Source: JADGRA01 sp052143535 (lineage in GTDB: Bacteria > Myxococcota > Myxococcia > Myxococcales > Myxococcaceae). From it: a stretch of DNA of 64,000 bases. This document shows, piece by piece, positions 17,182-24,817 of this stretch. A program made the translations under genes and the position numbers. The notes below the pieces were generated by a model. That model was not told the origin of the DNA. It did no database searches and was given only the letters and a program-made list of their open reading frames with translations. Position 1 is the stretch's first letter. The number at the start of each line of letters is the position of its first letter. Where the stretch lies: contig JBKQSS010000093.1 of assembly GCA_052143535.1 (NCBI GenBank), forward strand, positions 80,592 to 144,591. The letters are read 5' to 3'.

Positions 17182-17958
17182 CTAGTAGCTGTCGCCGCCG
17201 CCGCCGCCGCCACTCTCGCCACCGCCGCCGCCCGAGAAGCCTCCACCCCCGCCGTCGCCTCCGCCCCAACCGCCACCGCCACCTCCGCCCCAGCCACCGC
17301 CGCCCCAGAAGATGGGAAAGGGAAGCCCCCCGCCGCGCCTGCGGCTGCGGGCCACGAGGATGATGACGAAAAGCAGGACGAAGAGGGGACACAACACTCC
17401 GAAAAGGTCCCCCGCCCCCACCGGCGCCACCTGCGGGTCGTTCGGACCGGCGCCCGGCCGGCGGGGCAGGGCGTCCGGGGGCGCTTTGCCCGAGATGGCC
17501 TGCATGATGGAGTCAGTCCCGACTTGCAGCGCCTCGCGGTTGCGGTTCGCCTGCAGGTACGGCTTCATCTTCTGGACGATGCGGAAACTCTCGACGTCCG
17601 TGAGGTCCCCGCCCACGCCCTTGCCGGTGGCAATGAAAACCCGCCGCTCGGTAGGCGCCCAGAGGAGAAGGACGCCGTTGTCCTTGCCCTTCTGACCGAT
17701 TTTCCACGTCTGGAAGGTGCCGTAGGCCACGTCCTCGATGGGCTCGCCCCCGAGGGTGGCCGGGATGAAGACGAAGACTTGCGCGCCACTCTCGTGCTCG
17801 AACGCGCCCAGGCGCGCGTCGAGGAACGCTTTGTCCTCCGCGCTTAGCTTCCCGGCCGCGTCGGTGACGTACCCCTGGGGAAGCGGGGGCCGGTAGGCGT
17901 ACGCCGGGCTGGACAACACCAGCGCCAGCGCCAGCGGGCGGAGCGCCCGCCGGTCCAT
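17182..17958 (-). CDS. TPM-domain (YgcG-like) secreted/membrane protein
   Basis: 258 residues. A signal peptide (LRPLALALVLSSPAYA) is followed by YVTDAAGKLS, the start of a TPM domain (about 28-155). That domain includes KDNGVLLLWAPTERRVFIATG and GVGGDLTD, typical of the TPM fold. One transmembrane helix follows (about 186-203), and then a very Gly-rich tail (about 208-258) with short Trp/Phe and Ser interruptions, ending GGGDSY. The ATG overlaps the LemA stop by one base (TGATG), so it is the second gene of a lemA-TPM operon. This pairing is common, but the biochemical role is unsettled (envelope stress or protein turnover have been proposed). Confidence 0.88.
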   Translation of the reverse strand: MDRRALRPLALALVLSSPAYAYRPPLPQGYVTDAAGKLSAEDKAFLDARLGAFEHESGAQVFVFIPATLGGEPIEDVAYGTFQTWKIGQKGKDNGVLLLWAPTERRVFIATGKGVGGDLTDVESFRIVQKMKPYLQANRNREALQVGTDSIMQAISGKAPPDALPRRPGAGPNDPQVAPVGAGDLFGVLCPLFVLLFVIILVARSRRRGGGLPFPIFWGGGGWGGGGGGGWGGGDGGGGGFSGGGGGESGGGGGGDSY

Positions 17959-18560
17959 CAGAATTTCACCTGGGGCGCTGTCTGCGCCTCGGCCGAAGCC
18001 GCGAAGTAGACGCGCTCCTTGAAGGGCTTGCCCGTCAGCTTGTTGATGGCAATGCCGCGAATTTTCTTTAGCTCGGTGTTGTACTCGGCCACCGCGGCAT
18101 TGTACTGCTCGCGCGCGCGGAGAATGCGGTTCTCGGTGCCCTCCAGCTGCACCTGCAGCTCGCGAAAGCCCTGGTTGCTCTTGAGGTCCGGGTAGGCCTC
18201 TTGCACCACCAGCAAGCGTGACAGAGCCGACTTCAACTCGCCTTGGGCCTTCTCGAAAGCGGCCACCTTGGCCGGGTCGGTGAGGTCGTCTCCGGAGAGC
18301 TGGATGGAGGTGGCTTTGGACCGCGCCTCGATGACCGCCGTCAGTGTCGTCTGCTCCTGCTTCGCGCCGGCCTTGACGGTTTCCACAAGGTTCGGGACAA
18401 GGTCCGCCCGGCGCTGCAGGGCTGCTTGGTAGTCGGCCCAGCGCTGCTCGCAAACTTGGTCCTTGGCGACGAGCACGTCATAGGACTGGCAACCGGTGCC
18501 AATCGCCAGTGAGAGGGCCACCCCAAAGAGGAGAACGGGACGGAGGGTGTAAGTCGTCAT
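17958..18560 (-). CDS. lemA: LemA family lipoprotein
   Basis: 200 residues from ATG 18560, preceded by GGGAG at good spacing. The N-terminus is a lipoprotein signal ending SLAIGTGC. The mature part is the all-helical LemA domain: RWADYQAALQRRADLVPNLV, then EQTTLTAVIEARSKA and LKSNQGFRELQVQLEGTENR, followed by AREQYNAAVAEYN and the C-terminal phenylalanine-ended tail. LemA proteins form membrane-associated helical bundles of unclear function. It is followed with a one-base overlap by the TPM protein and is divergent from the AsmA-like/GT51 gene (142 bp). Confidence 0.9.
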   Translation of the reverse strand: MTTYTLRPVLLFGVALSLAIGTGCQSYDVLVAKDQVCEQRWADYQAALQRRADLVPNLVETVKAGAKQEQTTLTAVIEARSKATSIQLSGDDLTDPAKVAAFEKAQGELKSALSRLLVVQEAYPDLKSNQGFRELQVQLEGTENRILRAREQYNAAVAEYNTELKKIRGIAINKLTGKPFKERVYFAASAEAQTAPQVKF

Positions 18561-18597
18561 GTCTCCCACCCTGCGCCCCGGGTGACCTGCCGCGCAA

Positions 18598-18607
18598 CAA
18601 AATTTTG
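18598..18607. promoter_or_regulatory. AT-rich 10-bp palindrome between lemA and GT51 gene
   Basis: CAAAATTTTG is a perfect palindrome in an otherwise GC-rich 142-bp divergent intergenic region. It could be an operator or the AT-rich core of overlapping promoters. A further GACA-CC-TGTC inverted repeat lies just downstream (about 18632-18641). No regulator can be named. Confidence 0.3.
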
Positions 18608-18702
18608 CTCCGCCTGTGCGTCGCCCAGAAGACACCTGTCACCCTCAGTCCCAGCCGGCGCCCGGCACTAAGATGGGAGAGTTTCCCGTAGGAATCCCCT
18701 GC

Positions 18703-20688
18703 ATGCGGCCGGCACTGAAATTCCCGACAAACGCGCCAGCGCCGAAACCGCCGACGGCAGCACCTCAGCCACCCTCCTCCTCGAGCGTGCGCCGGCGCGC
18801 GCGACGTAAACGGCGCCGGGAGCGCCGCCTGCGTCGCGCCGCACTCGCTGCCCTTTTGGCCGTGGTGCTCGTGCTCGGCTCGCACCTCGCCTTGAATTCG
18901 GCCTGGGTCCGCGAGCGGCTCCAGGCAAAGGTGGAGTCGGCGCTCTCCGCTCGGCTGGGGGAGGTGGAGCTCGGCAGCGGCACCGGCGTGGACTGGACGT
19001 TCCGAGTGGCCTTCGGGCCGGTGCGCATCGCGCCCGTGCCGGGCCAGGGCGTGGTGCTAGAGGTGGAGCGCGTCCGGGTGCGCCCCGCCTGGAGCGCGCT
19101 GCTCGCTGGCCGCCTTGAGCCAGGCGTGGTGCAGCTGCAGACGGTGACGCTGCGGCCTGGCGAGCACCTGGCTGGACTCGAGGCGCTGGCGGCGCGCATT
19201 CAGGCGCGCGCCCACTCGGCAGCGAGCCCCGACGCGGCCGCACCCCAAGGCAGCACGCGAATTCCACGGATGGAAGTCCGGGACCTTCGAGTGGACATGG
19301 TCTCCTCGGCCGATGGGAAACCGCTCGAGCTGGGGACTTGGGACGCGCAGCTGGAAGTCACTGGCGGCTCCGGGGCGCGGGTGGTGGAATTGGCCCTGCA
19401 ACGGCAGGGAGGTGGCGAGCTGCGCAGCCTCGCGCGCATGGGCAAAGACGTCCCGGTTCAGCTCGAGGCCTGGCTCACCCTGATGCCGCTCGAGCCGGTG
19501 GTGGAGGTGCTCGGCCACCGCATGGGCTTGCGCGCCACCGCCGGGACGCTCTCCGGACACCTCACCGGGCAGCTCCCGGCCGACCTCCGCCGAGGCGAGG
19601 CGAAAGTGGAAGGCCACCTCGACGGGCTGGTGCTGGAGGGCAAGCGACTGTCCACCGAGCCGGTCGGGCCTTGGCGACTGTCGATGACCGGGGTCTTGGA
19701 CTTCGAGCGCCAGACGCGCGAAATCCACCTGCGCGAAGGGCACATTGCCTTCGGCGACAACGACTCCCTGCGGGTGGGCGTCGAGGGAGTCTACGAGGGT
19801 CATGCCGGGGGCCCGACGTTCCGCGCGGAGGCCAAGGTCGACCAGCTGCGCTACCAGGACGCGGTCGACGCGCTGCCGCCCCAGCTGTCTTTGGGCGACG
19901 AGGCCCCCCGCATCCCGGGGCTACTCGATGCCCGCGTCCGCATCTCCGGCCCGGTGCATGAGCCGGAGCGCTGGGCGGTGGAAGCCAAGCTCGACCTCAC
20001 CGGACTGCGCGCTGCCTCGAAGAATGTGCCGTTTTTCTTGCGCGGCCCCTTCATCTACCACCCGGTGGACGCGCTCGGCCGCACCCGCGAGCTGTGGGTG
20101 GGCCCGAAAAATCCCTCGTTCGTCTCCTTCGAGGAGCTGCCGCGCTACGTCGGCCGTGCCATTACCACCAGCGAGGATGCCGGCTTCTGGTACCACCCCG
20201 GTTTCGACTTCGACGAGCTCAAAGAGAGCCTCATCGACGCTGCCGAGGGAAGCCGCGTTCGCGGTGCCTCGACGCTGACGCAGCAGCTGGCCAAGAATCT
20301 CTTCCTCTCCCGGGAGAGGACCTACGCCAGGAAAGTGCGGGAGGCGCTCTTCACCCTGGCGCTGGAGGCGGCGCTGCCCAAGTCCCGCCTCTTGGAGATT
20401 TACCTCAACATCATCGAGTGGGGCCCCAACCTCTACGGCATCGGCGAAGCCTCGCGGCACTACTTCGGGGTCCCCGCGCGCAACCTGAGCATCCAGCAGG
20501 CCGTCTTCTTGGCCACCATCATCCCCAACCCGGTGAAGTACCACGCCCTCTTCGAGCGGGGCGCTCTCACCGGCAGCTGGGAGCGGCGCACCCGGGACCT
20601 CATCTCCAAAATGCGAGGGGCCGGCTGGATTTCAGTCGCCGAGGCAACTGAGGCGGAGTACGCCCCGTTGCACTTTCGCCGCCCGTAA
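18703..20688 (+). CDS. AsmA-like domain fused to GT51 peptidoglycan transglycosylase
   Basis: 661 residues. The start ATG at 18703 is preceded by TAGGA at spacing 9. A Pro-rich then Arg/Lys-rich cytoplasmic N-terminus leads to one transmembrane helix (about 46-64). Residues about 70-440 are an extracytoplasmic beta-rich region resembling AsmA/DUF-type lipid-transfer or scaffold proteins (repeated strands such as VRVRPAWSALLAGRLEPG). The C-terminal 190 residues are a GT51 domain: TTSEDAGFWYHPGFD with catalytic Glu491, RGASTLTQQLAKNLFLSRERT, and IYLNIIEWGPNLYGIGEAS. No transpeptidase domain follows, so this is a monofunctional glycan polymerase using lipid II on the periplasmic face. The AsmA-like module may position it or contact the outer membrane (inference). 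Confidence 0.88.
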   Translation: MRPALKFPTNAPAPKPPTAAPQPPSSSSVRRRARRKRRRERRLRRAALAALLAVVLVLGSHLALNSAWVRERLQAKVESALSARLGEVELGSGTGVDWTFRVAFGPVRIAPVPGQGVVLEVERVRVRPAWSALLAGRLEPGVVQLQTVTLRPGEHLAGLEALAARIQARAHSAASPDAAAPQGSTRIPRMEVRDLRVDMVSSADGKPLELGTWDAQLEVTGGSGARVVELALQRQGGGELRSLARMGKDVPVQLEAWLTLMPLEPVVEVLGHRMGLRATAGTLSGHLTGQLPADLRRGEAKVEGHLDGLVLEGKRLSTEPVGPWRLSMTGVLDFERQTREIHLREGHIAFGDNDSLRVGVEGVYEGHAGGPTFRAEAKVDQLRYQDAVDALPPQLSLGDEAPRIPGLLDARVRISGPVHEPERWAVEAKLDLTGLRAASKNVPFFLRGPFIYHPVDALGRTRELWVGPKNPSFVSFEELPRYVGRAITTSEDAGFWYHPGFDFDELKESLIDAAEGSRVRGASTLTQQLAKNLFLSRERTYARKVREALFTLALEAALPKSRLLEIYLNIIEWGPNLYGIGEASRHYFGVPARNLSIQQAVFLATIIPNPVKYHALFERGALTGSWERRTRDLISKMRGAGWISVAEATEAEYAPLHFRRP

Positions 20689-20690
20689 AG

Positions 20691-20725
20691 GGCCCCCAAG
20701 GCTCGGCCTTCCCCCTGTTGGGGCC
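20691..20725 (+). terminator. Nested hairpin after the GT51 gene
   Basis: Outer arms GGCCCCCAA (20691-20699) and TTGGGGCC (20718-20725) pair with one bulge. An alternative inner hairpin AAGGC-TCG-GCCTT spans 20698-20710. It lies two bases after the stop codon. No U-tract follows, so its termination strength is uncertain. Confidence 0.35.
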
Positions 20726-20794
20726 GCTGGCGCTGACTGTCGTTGGCCGGGGGGGGGGGCCTTGCGGCCCCCGCCGGCTGCGTTAGGGAGATGC

Positions 20795-21004
20795 ATGATT
20801 CAAGGAACGCTAGACCGCGGTCACGGGCGGGCGGACATCTCCGTCCCGGCCGGATGCCCGCTTTGTGCCGGGGCGCTTGACTTACGCGTCACCGCCACCA
20901 GCGCCTTCAGTTACTGCGGACACTGCCACTGGATTTCCCGGTCGGTGGTTTCCGTCGGACCGAACTCGCTCGACGTCGCCCACCCGCCCGGCGGGGTGGC
21001 CTAA
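20795..21004 (+). CDS. Small zinc-ribbon-like protein
   Basis: 69 residues. ATG 20795 is preceded by TTAGGGAG at spacing 5. The protein has AGCPLCAGALDL and, about 15 residues later, FSYCGHCHWISRS, so two CxxC knuckles that could bind one zinc. The rest is short and polar. It is not a family I can name. Its stop overlaps the opposing sirtuin stop (TAA on this strand, TAG on the other), which shows how tightly genes are packed. Good start signal and the spaced cysteines support a real gene; the function is unknown. Confidence 0.6.
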   Translation: MIQGTLDRGHGRADISVPAGCPLCAGALDLRVTATSAFSYCGHCHWISRSVVSVGPNSLDVAHPPGGVA

Positions 21005-21735
21005 CCGCCGAGCAGCTGGGGCAAGAGCTCCCCGCTCTTGCCCCGCAGGACGGTGTCAAAGCGCTGCGCGTTGTCGGCCGCCTCGGCATTGAGCAGCCAG
21101 CTTCGCGCCCCCGCCCGCCGCGCCACGTCCACCAGGCCAGCCGCCGGGTACACCCCACCCGAGGTGCCAGCGGCGAGAAACAACAGCGGTGCCCCCTTGG
21201 CCTTCTCCAGGAAGGCTTCAATCGCGGCCAGGTGTCGCTCCTCGAGCATCTCGCCAAACCAGACAATGTGCGGCCGCAGCCGCGCGCCGCAGACGTCACA
21301 GCTGGGGACGGTGCCGGCCGGGTACACCGTCGTGTCCGGAAATGGCGGTCGGGCGCATTTGCTGCAGCGGCTGGTGAAGAGGTTGCCGTGTAGCTCCACC
21401 AACCGGGTGCTTCCCGCCCGGCGGTGAAGCCCGTCGACGTTTTGGGTGACGAGCAAGAAGCGCTCGCCGAGTCGCGCCTCGACACTGGCCAGGGCAGTGT
21501 GGCCGGGGTTGGGTACCACCTGCTCCGCCCGGGCACGCCGCTCGGAATAGAATTCCCACACCAACGCCGGGTCCGCGTCGAAGCCCTCCGGCGAGGCCAC
21601 CTGCTCCACAGGGAAGGTGCGCCACAGCCCGTCAATGCCCCGAAAGGTGGGGACGCCGCTCTCCGCCGAAACGCCGGCGCCGGTCAGCACCAAGAGCCAG
21701 CTCCGGTCATCCAGCGGCAGCGGCACGGCAGACAT
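21001..21735 (-). CDS. cobB: Sirtuin, NAD-dependent protein deacylase (CobB-like, class III)
   Basis: 244 residues. LTGAGVSAESGVPTFRG is the NAD-binding opening, TQNVDGLHRRAG the next block, and ELHGN holds catalytic His116. The zinc site is CSKC (124/127) and CDVC (146/149). FYSERR places Tyr63 and Arg66 in the Y-x-x-R motif that marks class III sirtuins able to remove succinyl/malonyl groups as well as acetyl. It lacks an N-terminal extension. Likely a general lysine deacylase acting on metabolic enzymes. It stands alone, with 171 bases to the VWA gene upstream and an overlap with the small zinc-ribbon gene downstream. Confidence 0.92.
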   Translation of the reverse strand: MSAVPLPLDDRSWLLVLTGAGVSAESGVPTFRGIDGLWRTFPVEQVASPEGFDADPALVWEFYSERRARAEQVVPNPGHTALASVEARLGERFLLVTQNVDGLHRRAGSTRLVELHGNLFTSRCSKCARPPFPDTTVYPAGTVPSCDVCGARLRPHIVWFGEMLEERHLAAIEAFLEKAKGAPLLFLAAGTSGGVYPAAGLVDVARRAGARSWLLNAEAADNAQRFDTVLRGKSGELLPQLLGG

Positions 21736-21906
21736 GCTTCTCTGTAGCCTAGCGAAGAAGCCAGACAGCGGCGTCGGCCGCTGCTGGGCATGGGGTTTTC
21801 TCTCCGGCCGGGGCCCCGCCGGCTCGCGATTCTTCGCCGCCGGACCTTCTCCAGGGCAGTCGCCAGGGGTGCCCGGTTGGAGCCTGCCCCGCCCCCCCTC
21901 CGGCGT

Positions 21907-23115
21907 CTAGCGCCGGGCCGCGGCCTCTTTCCGCCCGCCGCCGCGCGTGAGGTGGCCCACCGCCTCCCCGAGCCCCTCCACGGTGAGGGGAAACATCGGG
22001 AAGAGGCCGCGCAGCGTGCGGATGGTGGGCGACCACCAGCTCGCCGCAGGCTCGGGGTTGAGCCAGGCGCTTCGCTCGAAGTGTTGTGCCAGTTGCATCA
22101 TCCACACCACGCCCTCGACGCCGTCGGCCGTGTAGCGTCCCTGGGCGCCAGTGCGCAGCATCAGCTCGTAGGGTGCCATCAGCGCGTCTCCCACCAGCAC
22201 CAGCTTCCAGTGCGGCCCGCAGTCGCCGAGCAACTCGGGAACGCTCAGCGGCTCGCCGAAGCCTTCGGTGCGGTACACCGAGCCATAGATGCAGTTGTGA
22301 AAGTAGTAGGTGCGGAGCTCCCGAAAGTGGGTGGCCTTCCTTGCGGCGCTGAAGAGGCGGTTCACCAGGTGGGCATGCGGCGTCATGGAGCCGCCGACGT
22401 CCATCAGCAGCAGCACGCGGGTGCTCGGCTTGCGCGGCGGACGAAGGACAACCTCCAGCTCGCCCCCATTCTTCGCTGTGGTGTCGATGGTGGCCTCGAG
22501 GTCCAGCTCGTCCAAGGCACCCTCCCGTTGGAAGGCGCGCAGCTTGCGGAGCGCAACGGCCAGCGAGCGCGTGTCCAGGACGCGGTCGTCGCGGTACCCG
22601 CGGTACAGCCGGGCGTCGGCCGTCTTCATCGCCCCACGGCGGCCGGCCGCACCGTCGGACGCTTCGCCGCCCTCGCCTTGAGGGCCGGCCCCCTGGGCGG
22701 CTCCGTCCTGGGCCTGGCCTGGCGCCTTGTCCTGCCCCCGGCGGCGCTGCAGCGTCCGCATCCGCGCCTCGAAGAGTTGCCGGAGCGCCTCGGGCTCGAG
22801 CGCCGCGAGCGCTGCGGCCTCTTCGGGCGTGCGCTGGCCGCCCTCTGTCGCCTGGGCTGTTTCCAGCCATCCGAGCAGCTCCTCGAAGAGGGCATTTCCG
22901 GCGTCTTCCACGCCCTTGAAGTGCGCGAGGAAAGCCTGGTCGAAGGCGTCGAGGTGCGCCTCGTTGTGGATGAGGAGGGCACGGGCCACCTGGTAGAAGC
23001 CGTCCAACGAGCTGTCGTGCAGCCCGGCGTGCAGCGCCTGGGCCAGGGCCACCGCCTCCTGGGTGCCGACCGGCACCTTTCGGCGGCGAAGCTCGTAGAG
23101 GAAGCCGACAAACAT
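21907..23115 (-). CDS. VWA-domain protein, CoxE-like
   Basis: 402 residues from ATG 23115. The N-terminal part (FVGFLYELRRRKVPVGTQEA and on to about residue 110) matches the CoxE/DUF-type helical region. A low-complexity Gly/Ala/Gln linker follows (about 130-165). Then comes a von Willebrand A domain starting with RVLLLMDVGGSMTPH, whose D-x-G-x-S is the MIDAS metal site. It lies 7 bases after the MoxR-type ATPase gene. MoxR/VWA pairs act as chaperones for metallo-enzyme maturation; CoxD/CoxE in CO-dehydrogenase clusters are one example. A form I CO dehydrogenase locus lies 10 kb away in this window, so a link is possible but unproven. Confidence 0.85.
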   Translation of the reverse strand: MFVGFLYELRRRKVPVGTQEAVALAQALHAGLHDSSLDGFYQVARALLIHNEAHLDAFDQAFLAHFKGVEDAGNALFEELLGWLETAQATEGGQRTPEEAAALAALEPEALRQLFEARMRTLQRRRGQDKAPGQAQDGAAQGAGPQGEGGEASDGAAGRRGAMKTADARLYRGYRDDRVLDTRSLAVALRKLRAFQREGALDELDLEATIDTTAKNGGELEVVLRPPRKPSTRVLLLMDVGGSMTPHAHLVNRLFSAARKATHFRELRTYYFHNCIYGSVYRTEGFGEPLSVPELLGDCGPHWKLVLVGDALMAPYELMLRTGAQGRYTADGVEGVVWMMQLAQHFERSAWLNPEPAASWWSPTIRTLRGLFPMFPLTVEGLGEAVGHLTRGGGRKEAAARR

Positions 23116-23122
23116 GACTGGC

Positions 23123-23965
23123 TCAGGCCCGGGGCCGACGCCCGGCGGCCAGGGACTCCTGAAAGACGAGGAGGTCCTGCTCGCGTTTGAGCAGAGCGCC
23201 CACAAAGGGCAGCGCCTCGTCCAGCTTCAGCTCTTTCACTCCGGCGGACTTGAGCACCGCCAGCCAATCGACGAGCTCGCTGGTGCTCGGACGCTTGCGC
23301 AGCCGCGTCAAGTCGCGCAGCTGGTAGAAGACGTCGAGCGCCTGCTCCACCAGGGCCTCCTCCAGCTTCGGGTGGTGGACTTGCACAATCCGCTCCATCA
23401 GCTCCCGGTCCGGAAAGTCGATGAAGTGGAAGACACACCGGCGGAGAAACGCGTCGGGTAGCTCTTTCTCGTTGTTGCTCGTCACCACCACCACCGGACG
23501 AGCCTGAGCCTCCACCTCCTCGTCTGTCTCCAGAATGCGGAAGCGCATGCGGTCCAGCTCATGGAGCAAGTCGTTGGGGAATTCGAGGTCGGCCTTGTCC
23601 ACTTCATCGATGAGCAGCACCACCCGTTCGGCGCTCCGGAAAGCCTCCCCGAGCGGTCCGAAGCGGATGTAGCGACGGATGTCCCGCACGTCGCCGTCGC
23701 CGAAGCGACTGTCATAGAGGCGTTGCACGGTGTCGTAGACGTAAAGCCCGTCCTGTGCCCGGGTGGTGCTTTTCACGTTCCAGGTGAGGAGCCGCAGGCC
23801 GAGCGCCCCTGAAATGGCCTCGGCCAGGAGCGTCTTGCCAGTGCCAGGTTCGCCCTTCACCAGCAGCGGACGTTCGAGTGCCAGAGCACAATTCACTGCA
23901 GCCTGAAGGGTGGGGCTGGTGAGGTAGCGGTGGGTCCCGGTGAAGCGGCGGAAGCGGTCGGTCAT
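23123..23965 (-). CDS. MoxR-family AAA+ ATPase, CoxD-like
   Basis: 280 residues. The start ATG overlaps the esterase stop (ATGA). Walker A is KGEPGTGKTLLAE (about residues 37-48), Walker B VVLLIDEVDKAD (about 106-117), sensor 1 VVVTSNNEKELPDAF, and the Arg finger region LRRCVFHF. The stretch STTRAQDGLYVYDTVQRL is the CoxD/MoxR subfamily block. Known family role: a hexameric ATP-dependent chaperone working with a VWA partner to insert or activate metal cofactors; CoxD reshapes the Mo site of CO dehydrogenase. Here it sits between an esterase and a CoxE-like VWA protein. Confidence 0.9.
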   Translation of the reverse strand: MTDRFRRFTGTHRYLTSPTLQAAVNCALALERPLLVKGEPGTGKTLLAEAISGALGLRLLTWNVKSTTRAQDGLYVYDTVQRLYDSRFGDGDVRDIRRYIRFGPLGEAFRSAERVVLLIDEVDKADLEFPNDLLHELDRMRFRILETDEEVEAQARPVVVVTSNNEKELPDAFLRRCVFHFIDFPDRELMERIVQVHHPKLEEALVEQALDVFYQLRDLTRLRKRPSTSELVDWLAVLKSAGVKELKLDEALPFVGALLKREQDLLVFQESLAAGRRPRA

Positions 23966-24708
23966 GGGGCGTCGTCCAGCAGTGAAAGGAGCAATGCGCC
24001 GAGTCGGTTGAGCGCCTCCTCGGGGATGGTGTGAGGGCCGTCGAAAGGCAGGAAGTCCACCTTCAGGCCGGCCTCTTGGAGCAAGTCGCGCAACGCCTCG
24101 GCGCCGGCGAACGGGAGGATGGGGTCCTGCCGACCGTGGGACTGCAGCACCCGAAGGCCTTGCCGCCGCCCGGCGCGGCTGCGCCATTCCGCCTCGGCGG
24201 TGAGGGTTCCGGACAGAATGACGAGGGCCGCCGGCGCCTCATCCTGGCGCAGCGCGAGGTCCGTGGTCACCATCGCCCCCTGGCTGAAGCCGCCCAGCAC
24301 CACCTGTTGAGAGGAGAGGCCGGACGTCTGCATCAGCACCTCGACGCAGCCGGCCAGCTGGCGCCGGGCGTGAGCCAGGCCGTCCGGGACACGCGCCCGC
24401 AGCTCGGCGCGCCCCTCCGCGCCGCCGGCGCGCAGCGCGAGGTTGGCCTCCCAGTCGACCGGCCACCAGGCCCGTGCCTCGCCTCCGGCGAACTCCGCTA
24501 GGGACAAGGGCGCCGCCGGGAAGACGAAGCGCACGCGGCTCCCCAAGCCAGGCGCCCTGGCCAGGAGGTCTGGCGCCAGCGGAACCAGGTCCGAGCCCGA
24601 GGCGCCGTAGCCATGGCACAGCACCACGGCCAGCTCTGGGCGCACGCTTGCATCCGCCTGTACCACTCGCGCCTCCAGAGGCCCGAGCCGCGTCGCGATG
24701 TCCACCAT
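23962..24708 (-). CDS. Carboxylesterase/phospholipase (alpha/beta hydrolase)
   Basis: 248 residues. VVLCHGYGASGSDLVPLAP is the oxyanion loop of the Abhydrolase_2 (YpfH/EstB-like) family. GGFSQGAM gives nucleophile Ser142, GRQDPILPF gives Asp195, and DGPHTIPEE gives His226, a complete triad. FVFPAAPLSL matches the family. Substrates are short-chain esters or lysophospholipids. It is the first gene of a three-gene operon (esterase, MoxR, VWA) and is divergent from serB by 109 bp. Confidence 0.88.
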   Translation of the reverse strand: MVDIATRLGPLEARVVQADASVRPELAVVLCHGYGASGSDLVPLAPDLLARAPGLGSRVRFVFPAAPLSLAEFAGGEARAWWPVDWEANLALRAGGAEGRAELRARVPDGLAHARRQLAGCVEVLMQTSGLSSQQVVLGGFSQGAMVTTDLALRQDEAPAALVILSGTLTAEAEWRSRAGRRQGLRVLQSHGRQDPILPFAGAEALRDLLQEAGLKVDFLPFDGPHTIPEEALNRLGALLLSLLDDAP

Positions 24709-24817
24709 GTGCCGGCCGACCCTCGCCGAGGGGCGGCCGCGGCGCAAGAGGGCGCTGCGAAGCGCACCGCTCGACGCCGCCCGGGCAGCGCTGCTATGGC
24801 CCACCGCCCAAACTGCC

